The notes under the pieces were generated by a model, which was given only the letters and a program-made list of their open reading frames with translations, was not told where the DNA came from and ran no database searches. From assembly GCF_937967675.1 (NCBI RefSeq), contig NZ_CALBSN010000081.1, positions 1 through 15,360 of the forward strand: a DNA stretch of 15,360 nucleotides. Reading direction: 5' to 3'. Of this stretch, positions 7,487-13,672 are shown piece by piece; position 1 is the first letter of the stretch, and each line of letters starts with the position of its first letter. Source of the DNA: an uncultured Flavobacterium sp. GTDB lineage: Bacteria > Bacteroidota > Bacteroidia > Flavobacteriales > Flavobacteriaceae. A program made the position numbers and the translations under genes.

Positions 7487-7580
7487 GAATTCGGAAAATG
7501 GCTTTTTAGCCCCGATGGGAGCAATCTACCGTGTAGTGCGGACAGCGGGAAAATGGATTACAAAAATTCCCGAACCATTC
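7487..7580 (+). ncRNA. Structured noncoding element between bshC and ndk, resembling a recurrent Flavobacterium motif
   Basis: This patch is more G+C rich than the spacer around it and has conserved-looking segments: AGCCCCGATGGGAGC (7508-7522) and GTGCGGACAGCGGGA (7536-7550). CCCG (7511-7514) can pair with CGGG (7546-7549) around a small hairpin CTAC-CGT-GTAG (7526-7536). GAATTCGG (7487-7494) can pair with CCGA plus ATTC (7570-7573, 7577-7580) as an outer stem. A competing hairpin GGCT-TTTT-AGCC lies at 7500-7511. From memory the AGCCCCGAT...AGCGGGA frame recurs in many Flavobacterium intergenic regions and may correspond to the Flavo-1 RNA motif. That name is a guess that needs a covariance search. 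It lies before the ndk promoter, so it is more likely part of the bshC transcript end or an independent RNA than an ndk leader. Confidence 0.5.
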
Positions 7581-7600
7581 GCTTTAAAAAAAATCTATTA

Positions 7601-7634
7601 TTGTTTCTAGTTTAAAGATTTATAGCTACTTTTG
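7601..7634 (+). promoter_or_regulatory. ndk promoter
   Basis: TTG (7601-7603), a 23-base spacer, then TACTTTTG (7627-7634), an exact match to the Bacteroidota -7 pattern. TTTGCACCC follows from 7632, the same downstream sequence seen at the rpmB promoter. The predicted leader to the ndk ATG is about 20 bases, with no Shine-Dalgarno sequence. Confidence 0.75.
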
Positions 7635-7656
7635 CACCCAATTTAAAAAGATAAAA

Positions 7657-8076
7657 ATGGCAACGAATAGAACATTTACTATGATTAAGCCAGATGCTGT
7701 TGAAAAAGGACACATCGGTGGAATTTTAAATATGATTACTGAAGGTGGTTTCAGAATTGTAGCAATGAAATTAACGCAATTAACGGTAGCTGACGCTCAG
7801 AAATTTTATGCAGTACACAGCGAAAGACCATTTTTTGGTGAGTTAGTTGAATTTATGACAAGAGGTCCGATTGTGGCGGCTATCTTAGAAAAAGACAATG
7901 CTGTTGAGGATTTCAGAAAATTAATTGGTGCTACAAATCCAGCTGAAGCTGCTGAAGGAACTATCCGTAAAAAATATGCTTCTTCTATTGGTGAAAATGC
8001 AGTTCACGGTTCTGATTCTGATGAAAATGCTGCTATTGAAGGTGCTTTCCATTTTGCTGGAAGAGAGCAATTCTAA
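7657..8076 (+). CDS. ndk: Nucleoside diphosphate kinase
   Basis: Transfers the gamma-phosphate from ATP to nucleoside diphosphates through a phosphohistidine, balancing NTP and dNTP pools in the cytoplasm. The 139-residue protein is standard length and complete. It has TFTMIKPDAV near the N-terminus (Lys11), the substrate-binding helix region HSERPFFGELVEFMTRGP (54-71), GATNPAEAAEGTIR (91-104), and the active-site histidine His117 in NAVHGSDS. The C-terminus is short, as is common in Bacteroidota enzymes. It is transcribed alone from a strong-looking promoter and ends before a terminator 38 bases downstream. Confidence 0.98.
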   Translation: MATNRTFTMIKPDAVEKGHIGGILNMITEGGFRIVAMKLTQLTVADAQKFYAVHSERPFFGELVEFMTRGPIVAAILEKDNAVEDFRKLIGATNPAEAAEGTIRKKYASSIGENAVHGSDSDENAAIEGAFHFAGREQF

Positions 8077-8114
8077 TTATTGCAAAACGAAAGAGTAATC
8101 TTTCCTTTAAATAT

Positions 8115-8149
8115 AAAATCCCGATTTTTCATGAAATCGGGATTTTTTT
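8115..8149. terminator. Bidirectional terminator between ndk and the DUF721 gene
   Basis: A perfect 13-bp stem, 8115-8127 with 8134-8146, has the GC core TCCCGA/TCGGGA and a six-base loop. On the plus strand T-rich sequence runs from 8143 to 8149. On the minus strand the complement of the A-rich left flank supplies a T-rich tail. It serves both convergent units; the T-run reaches the stop codon of the minus-strand gene. Confidence 0.9.
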
Positions 8150-8444
8150 ATCTTAAAATGAGTTGGGTAATCAAATCTTTTCTTACCTCTTCATTAATCA
8201 TTTTGATGATTTTCTCTTTTCCATAACTTAATTCTTCTCTTAAAACTGCAGAAGATAATGCAACATAAAGTGTTGCTCCTTTTAATTGAATTTCGGTAGT
8301 ATAATTGTTAACTCCTTGGCCCATTACATTTTTCCATGCATCACGAACGTTGACAACATCCATGCCTGTTTCCAACTTATTTTGAGAAATAAATTGTTTC
8401 AAAACATCACCTATAGGACTTTCTTCGTTAAATCGCTTAGCCAT
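8148..8444 (-). CDS. DUF721 / DciA-like small protein
   Basis: A 98-residue DUF721 protein. The family includes DciA, which loads the replicative helicase in bacteria lacking DnaC or DnaI, so a replication or nucleic-acid role is plausible but not shown here. Typical features are an N-terminal helix with a PIGDVLKQFI pattern (10-19), the AWKNVMG segment (36-42), a beta region with LYVALSSAVLREEL (59-72) and a C-terminal helix of K, I and N residues. It starts one base after the stop of the upstream lipoprotein gene, so the two are probably co-transcribed and translationally coupled. The length is normal for Bacteroidota members, which are just the core domain. Confidence 0.85.
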   Translation of the reverse strand: MAKRFNEESPIGDVLKQFISQNKLETGMDVVNVRDAWKNVMGQGVNNYTTEIQLKGATLYVALSSAVLREELSYGKEKIIKMINEEVRKDLITQLILR

Positions 8445-8445
8445 C

Positions 8446-8862
8446 TTATTTTACTGAAAATTTTGTAGGTCTTTTGTAATAATACTCCATTTCTTGCTCA
8501 TTTTTAACTACTAATTTATCTTTAGTTAGTTCAATTATTTCTTCCTCCCAAGAGGCATAATTTGTTTTGTATTGAAGGGTAGCTTCTCCGTTTTCCAAAA
8601 CTACAGATATGTTTTCTTGAAGGTCATTGGTCAAGTAAGTTCCATCTAATTGAGGCATTACTTTTTTTCTAAAGCCTTTTTTATTTTCAATTTTGAAAAA
8701 ATCTATTGTTTCATTTACCTTATATTCTTTTTTATCGCCATCAGGAAGATCTACTTTTTCGATTTCCCAATACCCATTTAAATTAGATATATCAGCCTCT
8801 TTGATTTTTTGTTTACAGGAAAGCATTGAGGTTAAAACAATTAATAAAAATATTTTTTTCAT
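8446..8862 (-). CDS. Lipocalin-like lipoprotein, uncharacterised
   Basis: A 138-residue predicted lipoprotein. A short basic start and hydrophobic stretch lead to LTSMLSC, with Cys16 as the expected lipidated residue, so it should sit on a membrane facing the periplasm. The mature part has the small beta-barrel pattern of 'lipocalin-like' Bacteroidota proteins: NGYWEIEKVDLPDG (29-42), then alternating beta segments up to LVVKNEQEMEYYYKRP near the C-terminus. No catalytic residues are evident and I cannot assign a ligand. It precedes the DUF721 gene with a one-base gap and diverges from the serine hydrolase lipoprotein gene. The ATG is supported by the signal peptide. Confidence 0.8.
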   Translation of the reverse strand: MKKIFLLIVLTSMLSCKQKIKEADISNLNGYWEIEKVDLPDGDKKEYKVNETIDFFKIENKKGFRKKVMPQLDGTYLTNDLQENISVVLENGEATLQYKTNYASWEEEIIELTKDKLVVKNEQEMEYYYKRPTKFSVK

Positions 8863-8885
8863 AAAAGCACATTAAAATTGAAGTC

Positions 8886-8913
8886 TAAAATTACAATTAA
8901 AAAATCAAATCAA
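8886..8913 (-). promoter_or_regulatory. Putative promoter of the lipocalin-like lipoprotein gene
   Basis: On the minus strand TTG (8913-8911), 17 bases, then TAATTTTA (8893-8886), a 7 of 8 match to TAnnTTTG. This leaves a leader of roughly 20 bases. No equally good match was found for the divergent plus-strand gene. Confidence 0.4.
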
Positions 8914-8955
8914 TTAAACTATTATGTATTTTTATTGTCTAATCAATAGTTTAAT
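8913..8955. repeat. 11-bp perfect inverted repeat between the divergent lipoprotein genes
   Basis: ATTAAACTATT (8913-8923) and AATAGTTTAAT (8945-8955) are exact reverse complements, separated by 21 bases. The region is very AT-rich, so some symmetry is expected. The position 15 bases before the serine hydrolase ATG and at the -33 element of the other gene would suit a shared regulator site. Confidence 0.4.
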
Positions 8956-8970
8956 CTTTTTAAAACTTAT

Positions 8971-10035
8971 ATGAAAAAACTTATCCCTTTATTTTTACTC
9001 ACAATACTACTGAGCTGTAGTAATGATGATTCGTCTTCTAATATTCCTGATGAAAAAATGTATTTTCCTCCTATTGGTTCATCCACTTGGGAAACAAAAA
9101 CAGTAGCATCACTTGGGTGGAATGAATCTCAAGTACAACCCTTACTAAATTATTTAGAAGAAAAACACAGCAAAGGTTTTATCATTTTACATAATGGTAA
9201 AATTGTTATGGAGCATTATTTTAATGGCCACACTGCAAATGATACTTGGCAATGGAATAGTGCTGGTAAAACATTAGTAGCAAGTACAGTTGGGATATCA
9301 CAACAAGAAAATCTATTGAACATAAACACTAGAGTTTCACAATATCTAGGAACAGGATGGACCAGCGAGCCATTAAATAAAGAAAATTTAATTACATCTC
9401 GTCATTTATTAACCATGACATCAGGAATTAATGATGAAAGCGATTTGGTAATTACTCCAAATCTAACTTATTTAGCTGACGCTGGAACTCGTTGGTCATA
9501 TCACAATGTTTTTCAAAAATTAATGGATGTAGTTGCAGCTTCTAGTGGTCAAACATTTGAAAATTATTTTAATACCAAATTAAAAAACAAAATAGGAATG
9601 GATGGATTTTGGAATAACGGGGTTATATATAAAATTTATCACAGTAACACCCGAAGTATGGCGCGATTTGGCTTGTTAGCTATGAATAAAGGAAAATGGA
9701 ATAACGAACAAATCATTAATCAAACTTATTTCAATGAAAGTATTTCAACTTCACAAAGCATTAATCCATCTTATGGGTATTTGTGGTGGTTAAATGGTAA
9801 GTCCAATTACATGTTACCAGGAAGTCAAACTTTATTTTCTGGGTCAATTGTTTCCAATGCTCCAGCTGAAATGTATGCTGCTATGGGAGCTGCAGATCAA
9901 AGAATATATGTAGTTCCAAGCAGAAAATTAGTGATTGTGAGAATGGGAGAAGCTTCTAATCCAGCTAATCCAAACTTTGCTGTTTCGGGATTTGATAACG
10001 AATTTTGGCAAAAAATAAATGCTGTTATTAACTAA
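8971..10035 (+). CDS. Serine hydrolase lipoprotein, beta-lactamase / penicillin-binding-protein class C family
   Basis: A serine hydrolase of the beta-lactamase-related family (beta-lactamase class C, D-aminopeptidase and esterase relatives). Its real substrate is unknown. The 354-residue protein begins with a lipoprotein signal, FLLTILLSC, with Cys16 lipidated, then a Ser/Asp-rich linker. The SxxK catalytic motif is SAGK (Ser97, Lys100) in WQWNSAGKTLVASTVG. The YxN motif is YHN (177-179) in RWSYHNVFQKLMDVV. LLTMTSGI (146-153) and the GAADQRIYVVP segment (306-316) near the C-terminus match the family, the latter replacing the classical KTG strand. The TRSMARFGLLAMNKGKW stretch (227-243) is also typical. 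It is monocistronic, and its stop codon lies inside the terminator stem. Drug resistance should not be inferred: most of these periplasmic relatives are not drug-active. Confidence 0.9.
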   Translation: MKKLIPLFLLTILLSCSNDDSSSNIPDEKMYFPPIGSSTWETKTVASLGWNESQVQPLLNYLEEKHSKGFIILHNGKIVMEHYFNGHTANDTWQWNSAGKTLVASTVGISQQENLLNINTRVSQYLGTGWTSEPLNKENLITSRHLLTMTSGINDESDLVITPNLTYLADAGTRWSYHNVFQKLMDVVAASSGQTFENYFNTKLKNKIGMDGFWNNGVIYKIYHSNTRSMARFGLLAMNKGKWNNEQIINQTYFNESISTSQSINPSYGYLWWLNGKSNYMLPGSQTLFSGSIVSNAPAEMYAAMGAADQRIYVVPSRKLVIVRMGEASNPANPNFAVSGFDNEFWQKINAVIN

Positions 10036-10057
10036 CAGCATTTATTTTTTATTTTTT
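10017..10057. terminator. Terminator overlapping the end of the serine hydrolase gene, probably bidirectional
   Basis: An 11-bp perfect stem, AAATGCTGTTA (10017-10027) with TAACAGCATTT (10033-10043), has a five-base loop and is followed by a long T-rich run to about 10057. The TAA stop of the serine hydrolase is at 10033-10035, inside the right arm. On the minus strand the stem is followed by a T-rich stretch (complement of 10011-10016), so it can also end the ftsY transcript. Confidence 0.85.
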
Positions 10058-10231
10058 TAATTTCTTTTTACCACTTGTAAATTTAATCAACAAATACATA
10101 AAAATCGCAAAAGAAGTTAATCGAAGAGATAAAAATATAAAATCATATCCTTCAAATGGTATAGCAATTAAAGCTAAAACCAAAGCAACTAAAAAGAGTT
10201 GTACTGTTCTGTATTTTAAAAGTTCTTTCAC
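10049..10231 (-). CDS. Small two-helix membrane protein, unknown function
   Basis: A 60-residue protein with two hydrophobic segments, about 10-26 (VQLFLVALVLALIAIPF) and about 31-50 (FIFLSLRLTSFAIFMYLLIK). Between them is a short acidic turn, EGYD, and the tail is very basic, SGKKKLKK, suggesting that the tail stays in the cytoplasm. I do not recognise a named family. It begins 11 bases after the ftsY stop on the same strand and ends at the terminator, so it is the distal gene of the ftsY transcript. That placement next to the signal-recognition receptor may be meaningful or merely convenient. The clean hydrophobic pattern and tight spacing support a real gene. Confidence 0.65.
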   Translation of the reverse strand: MKELLKYRTVQLFLVALVLALIAIPFEGYDFIFLSLRLTSFAIFMYLLIKFTSGKKKLKK

Positions 10232-10242
10232 GGTAGTAAATC

Positions 10243-11223
10243 TTATTTAAAAAACGAATCTACAAATTCGTATTTATTAAACACTTGTAAATCTTCAATT
10301 CCTTCACCAACACCAATATATTTGACTGGGATTTGAAATTGATCTGAAATCCCAATAACAACTCCACCCTTTGCAGTTCCATCTAATTTGGTAACTGCCA
10401 AACAAGAAACTTCTGTTGCAGCAGTAAATTGTTTTGCTTGCTCAAAGGCATTTTGACCTGTAGAACCATCTAAAACCAAAAGTACATCATTTGGTGTGTT
10501 TTCCACCACTTTTTGCATTACTTTTTTTACTTTAGAAAGTTCATTCATCAAACCAACTTTGTTATGCAAACGACCTGCTGTATCAATAATAACAACATCA
10601 GCATTTTGAGCGACTGCACTTTGTAAAGTATCAAAAGCTACAGAAGCAGGATCACTTCCCATTTGTTGTTTCACAATTGGCACACCTACTCTATCGGCCC
10701 AAATTTGTAATTGATCAATAGCAGCTGCTCTGAAAGTGTCTGCCGCACCAAGAACTACATTATAACCAGCTTTTTTAAACTGGTAGGCCAACTTACCGAT
10801 AGTAGTGGTTTTTCCAACTCCATTCACACCAACCACCATAATTACATATGGTTTTGTATTCGCTGGAATTTCAAACTGCGTTGCTTCACCTGAATTAGTT
10901 TCTGATAATAAACCTGCAATTTCTTCTCTTAGAATACCATTCAATTCATCAGTTCCAAGATACTTATCTCTTGAAACACGTTCTTCAATACGCTCTATAA
11001 TCTTTAATGTGGTATTAACTCCTACGTCAGAAGAAACTAAAATTTCCTCTAAATTATCTAAAACCTCCGCATCCACTTTCGATTTTCCAGCTACAGCTTT
11101 AGTAAGCTTCGAAAAAAACGATGTCTTTGTTTTCTCTAATCCTTTGTCTAAAGTTTGTTTTGCCTCTTCACTTATAGCTTGTTCCTTCTTATCGGAAGAA
11201 AATATTTTTTTAAAAAAACTCAT
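10243..11223 (-). CDS. ftsY: Signal recognition particle receptor FtsY
   Basis: The SRP receptor GTPase, which docks SRP-ribosome complexes at the inner membrane for co-translational insertion of membrane proteins. The 326-residue protein has a short lysine-rich N-terminus instead of the long acidic A domain of E. coli FtsY. A helical N domain follows (about 30-110), then the G domain with P-loop GVNGVGKTT (132-140), the insertion-box motif DTFRAAA (162-168), DTAGR (214-218), TKLDGTAKGG (278-287) and the closing GVGEGIEDLQVF (304-315). The ATG start fits the MSFFKKIF opening common in this phylum. It lies downstream of rpmB-rpmG-DUF4295 but behind a terminator, with its own exact -7 box. Ffh is the homologue to exclude; the lack of an M domain excludes it. 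Confidence 0.97.
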   Translation of the reverse strand: MSFFKKIFSSDKKEQAISEEAKQTLDKGLEKTKTSFFSKLTKAVAGKSKVDAEVLDNLEEILVSSDVGVNTTLKIIERIEERVSRDKYLGTDELNGILREEIAGLLSETNSGEATQFEIPANTKPYVIMVVGVNGVGKTTTIGKLAYQFKKAGYNVVLGAADTFRAAAIDQLQIWADRVGVPIVKQQMGSDPASVAFDTLQSAVAQNADVVIIDTAGRLHNKVGLMNELSKVKKVMQKVVENTPNDVLLVLDGSTGQNAFEQAKQFTAATEVSCLAVTKLDGTAKGGVVIGISDQFQIPVKYIGVGEGIEDLQVFNKYEFVDSFFK

Positions 11224-11285
11224 ACTAAAATTAAGGTTTAAGCTTTTATAGATTGTGATTTTTTTACTTGAATCTATTTATCTGA

Positions 11286-11315
11286 CAAATGTAAAAATAA
11301 AAAAGCTACTTTCAA
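11286..11315 (-). promoter_or_regulatory. ftsY promoter, overlapping the upstream terminator
   Basis: On the minus strand TTG (11315-11313) is followed after 19 bases by TACATTTG (11293-11286), an exact TAnnTTTG match at ideal spacing. The -33 TTG lies across the loop/stem junction of the terminator hairpin that ends the ribosomal operon, and the spacer is the terminator's T-run. The predicted leader is about 55-60 bases. Confidence 0.7.
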
Positions 11316-11328
11316 ACGAAAGTAGCTT
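11293..11328 (-). terminator. Terminator of the rpmB-rpmG-DUF4295 operon
   Basis: A perfect 11-bp stem, AAGCTACTTTC (11303-11313) with GAAAGTAGCTT (11318-11328), has a four-base loop. On the minus strand it is followed by a run of T broken by one A (11304 down to 11294). It lies 21 bases after the DUF4295 stop. Confidence 0.88.
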
Positions 11329-11349
11329 ATCTATATAGTGTAAAATGAA

Positions 11350-11502
11350 TTATTTCTTTTTCAAGAATTCATCAACTTCTTCTGGAGTCATAACTGATTC
11401 AACGAAAGTATAAGCACCAGTTTTTGGAGACTTAACCATTTTGATAGCTTTAGTTAATCTTTTAGAAGCTGTTTGTAAAGTTGCTACGGTTTTCTTTGCC
11501 AT
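11350..11502 (-). CDS. DUF4295 small basic protein of the ribosomal protein operon
   Basis: A 50-residue lysine-rich protein, starting MAKKTVATLQTASKRLTKAI and ending EVDEFLKKK. I recognise it as the DUF4295 family, which is conserved in Bacteroidota and found directly after rpmG. Its size, charge and position between rpmG (8-base gap) and the operon terminator suggest a ribosome-associated role, but no function is established to my knowledge. The ATG at 11502 fits the MAKK start shared with the neighbouring ribosomal protein genes. It is short enough to be missed by length cut-offs. Confidence 0.88.
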   Translation of the reverse strand: MAKKTVATLQTASKRLTKAIKMVKSPKTGAYTFVESVMTPEEVDEFLKKK

Positions 11503-11510
11503 GACTTATC

Positions 11511-11693
11511 TTATTTAATTTCTTTGTGAACAGTTACTCTTTTTAAGATTGGATTAAATTTTTTAATCTCTAATCTATCTGGAGTGTTTTTTTTATTTTT
11601 TGTAGTAATGTAACGAGATGTTCCAGGAACTCCTGAAGTTTTGTGCTCTGTACATTCTAAAATAACTTGGATTCTATTACCTTTCTTTGCCAT
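11511..11693 (-). CDS. rpmG: 50S ribosomal protein L33
   Basis: Large-subunit ribosomal protein L33, 60 residues. The sequence shows the usual GNRIQVILECTEHKTSG start and the RYITTKNKKNTPDRLEIKKF core. Only one cysteine (Cys14) is present, so this is the zinc-free (C-minus) form without paired CxxC motifs. It lies between rpmB (20-base gap) and the DUF4295 gene (8-base gap), the standard Bacteroidota order. Zinc-responsive swapping between forms would need a second rpmG elsewhere, which the window cannot show. Confidence 0.97.
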   Translation of the reverse strand: MAKKGNRIQVILECTEHKTSGVPGTSRYITTKNKKNTPDRLEIKKFNPILKRVTVHKEIK

Positions 11694-11713
11694 TTTGATC
11701 TATGTTTTAAGGA

Positions 11714-11956
11714 TTATACAGATTTAACAAATCCGTTAGCTTTTGCATTTTTCAATACAGCAGCAATTCCATTTTTATTAATCGTTTTTAAAGCAGCAGT
11801 TGAAATTTTCAACGTTACCCATCTATCTTCTTCAGGAATATAAAAACGTTTTTTAACTAAGTTAACAGAGAATTTTCTCTTTGTTTTATTCATAGCGTGA
11901 GAAACATTGTTTCCAACCATCGCTCTTTTACCTGTAAGTTCACAAACTCTTGACAT
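11714..11956 (-). CDS. rpmB: 50S ribosomal protein L28
   Basis: Large-subunit ribosomal protein L28, 80 residues. It begins MSRVCELTGKRAMVGNNVSHAMN, with the characteristic GNNVSHAxNKTKRKF segment (15-29), and continues with RFYIPEEDRWVTLKISTAALKTI. The only cysteine is Cys5, so it lacks the zinc-ribbon cysteine set found in some L28 proteins. It is the first gene of the rpmB-rpmG-DUF4295 operon, with a recognisable promoter about 40 bases upstream. Confidence 0.97.
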   Translation of the reverse strand: MSRVCELTGKRAMVGNNVSHAMNKTKRKFSVNLVKKRFYIPEEDRWVTLKISTAALKTINKNGIAAVLKNAKANGFVKSV

Positions 11957-11994
11957 TATTTCTAATCTTTATTTCGTTATCTAAAATCAGGGTG

Positions 11995-12025
11995 CAAAGA
12001 AACGAAATCCATTTCATATACACAA
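11995..12025 (-). promoter_or_regulatory. rpmB operon promoter
   Basis: On the minus strand TTG (12025-12023), 20 bases, then TTTCTTTG (12002-11995), one mismatch to TAnnTTTG, followed by CACCC. The TTTGCACCC string is shared with the ndk promoter. The predicted leader is about 33 bases. The -33 element lies only 11 bases from the cinA stop codon, and no cinA terminator was seen between them. Confidence 0.6.
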
Positions 12026-12035
12026 CTATCTTTTG

Positions 12036-13283
12036 CTATTTTTTTAAAATTTCTTTATAAATTAATTCAAGACCTTTACCTATCGTTCTATCAATGACTT
12101 TTTCACGAGGTTGCCCAAAGTTAAATTCTTCTACAAAAACTTCATCAGGAGTAGCAATTCCTATAAAAACAGTTCCTAATTCTGCTCCACCTGATTCTTT
12201 TGTGGGTCCAGCATTTCCTGTAGTAGCGATTGCATAATCAGAATTCATCATTATTTGAATCGATTTAGCCATTTCAGAAGCTACCTCAGAACTTACTACT
12301 CCATGTTTTATAATCAAATTTTCATCTATATCTAAAACATCTATTTTAGCCTGAGTAGCATAACTCACTACACTTCCTCTAAAATATTTTGAAGCTCCAG
12401 GCACGGCTGATAAAGTTGCTGCAATTTTTCCGCCAGTACAACTTTCTACTGTTGAAATTGTTAATCTTTTTTCGGTCATTAATCTTCCTAAGACTACTTC
12501 TATTGAATCGTCTTCATTATAACCTACAATTATATCATGAATTAATAAATCGAGTTTTTCGACCTGATTTTTTATTTCAGTTTTTAAAACTTCTTCATTT
12601 GTTCCTCTTCCCGTTAAACGCAAACGAACCTTCCCTGGGCTTGGCAAATAAGCCAACTTAATGAAATCAGGTAAATTATTTTCCCATTCCTCAATTTGCT
12701 CTGCAATCATGCTTTCACCACGACCATATGTCATAATAGTCTGATGTACAATATATGGACGTTCAAACTTTTGAACCAAATTTGGAATTACCTCATTATC
12801 AATTAAATATTTCATTTCGTAAGGAACTCCAGGCAAAGAGATAAAAACCGTATTTTCTTTTTCCATCCACATCCCAGGTGCCGTTCCTACTTGATTAAAA
12901 AGTACTTTTGCTTTGGTTGGCACTAATGCTTGATCTCTATTAATTTGCGTAATTGGTCGCTTATAAATTCCTTCAATAATAGATTTTACGTGAACTAAAA
13001 CCGCTTCATTTTCCACCAAAGTATCCTTAAAATAATCACAAAAAGTCTTTTTGGTAATATCATCTTTTGTTGGTCCTAATCCACCCGTTACAATAACAAC
13101 TTCTACTTTATTTTGAAGCGAATGAAACGTATCTAAAATATGTTGTTTTTCATCAGAAATGGATACCATTTCATACGTTGCAATCCCTATTTTATCGAGG
13201 GCTTTTGCAATATAAGAAGAGTTTGTATCAATAATTTGGCCAATAAGAATTTCATCGCCAATGGTGACTATAGCAGCTTTCAT
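12036..13283 (-). CDS. cinA: CinA family nicotinamide-nucleotide amidohydrolase
   Basis: A two-domain CinA protein of 415 residues. The N-terminal half (about 1-170) is the MoaB/MogA-like domain with a pyrophosphatase role in the NAD-repair literature: GDEILIGQIIDTNSSYIA (9-26), VTGGLGPTKDDIT (65-77), APGMW (135-139) and SLPGVPYEMKY (149-159). The C-terminal half (about 260-415) is the PncC-type nicotinamide-mononucleotide deamidase: STVESCTGGKIA (277-288), FRGSVVSYATQAK (301-313) and TTGNAGP (354-360). The catalytic Ser281 lies in ESCTGG. The link to competence is historical; pyridine-nucleotide salvage is the better supported role. It follows the Hpt gene by 42 bases on the same strand and may share its transcript. 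Confidence 0.95.
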   Translation of the reverse strand: MKAAIVTIGDEILIGQIIDTNSSYIAKALDKIGIATYEMVSISDEKQHILDTFHSLQNKVEVVIVTGGLGPTKDDITKKTFCDYFKDTLVENEAVLVHVKSIIEGIYKRPITQINRDQALVPTKAKVLFNQVGTAPGMWMEKENTVFISLPGVPYEMKYLIDNEVIPNLVQKFERPYIVHQTIMTYGRGESMIAEQIEEWENNLPDFIKLAYLPSPGKVRLRLTGRGTNEEVLKTEIKNQVEKLDLLIHDIIVGYNEDDSIEVVLGRLMTEKRLTISTVESCTGGKIAATLSAVPGASKYFRGSVVSYATQAKIDVLDIDENLIIKHGVVSSEVASEMAKSIQIMMNSDYAIATTGNAGPTKESGGAELGTVFIGIATPDEVFVEEFNFGQPREKVIDRTIGKGLELIYKEILKK

Positions 13284-13325
13284 TTTAAATATTTATAAAT
13301 TGGGGAATTTTTTAAAATAAGAATC

Positions 13326-13670
13326 TTACAGTTTGAAATCTTTTTTAATTTCTTTAACCGCCAAATCAATTCTCTCCTTTAAGGATTTGAAAACTTCTTT
13401 AATTTCTTTTCTTTTTCCTTCAACTCTAGTCCAAGCCATTATCTGAAGGTTTTCTTCATAAGCCAAATCCATACCTAACAGATCTAAAGTAGGTTTAATT
13501 TTATGACATGAAGAATAGGTTCTTGCATAATCCTTATCATCTATTGCACATTTTATAGATTTAATTTCAGCCGGAACCTCTTCTAAAAACAAAGTAACAA
13601 TCTGCAAAGCAAATTCAATATCATTTTCCGAGATTTCATACACTTTCGCTAAATTATATTGTAATGCCAT
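13326..13670 (-). CDS. Stand-alone histidine phosphotransfer (Hpt) domain protein
   Basis: A 114-residue all-helical protein matching a single Hpt domain, which relays phosphate between histidine-kinase receiver domains and response regulators. The phospho-accepting site is expected at His56 in SSCHKIKPTLDLLGM (53-67), with the usual downstream Lys59 and a helix-breaking pattern two turns later. The N-terminal helices (ALQIVTLFLEEVPAEIKSIK, 21-40) fit the four-helix bundle. No histidine kinase or response regulator lies in the window, so the partner is elsewhere. The ATG is 2 bases after the stop of the FAH-family gene, so the two are very likely co-transcribed, a functional mismatch that gives no clue to role. 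Confidence 0.82.
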   Translation of the reverse strand: MALQYNLAKVYEISENDIEFALQIVTLFLEEVPAEIKSIKCAIDDKDYARTYSSCHKIKPTLDLLGMDLAYEENLQIMAWTRVEGKRKEIKEVFKSLKERIDLAVKEIKKDFKL

Positions 13671-13672
13671 AA

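Noticed and set aside
7487..7580. A riboswitch controlling ndk
   Set aside because: The element lies upstream of the ndk promoter (-7 at 7627-7634), so it would not be in the ndk mRNA if that promoter is used.
8971..10035. Calling the serine hydrolase an antibiotic-resistance beta-lactamase
   Set aside because: It is a lipoprotein with an SAGK motif and no KTG strand motif. It fits the broad beta-lactamase-related hydrolase family, most members of which do not act on antibiotics.
10805..11251. Plus-strand open frame of 148 codons
   Set aside because: It is fully antisense to the conserved ftsY reading frame, so it is a shadow of that gene.
12389..12661. Plus-strand open frame of 90 codons
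   Set aside because: It is antisense to cinA, is leucine- and phenylalanine-rich as expected for the complement of AT-rich coding DNA, and has no independent support.
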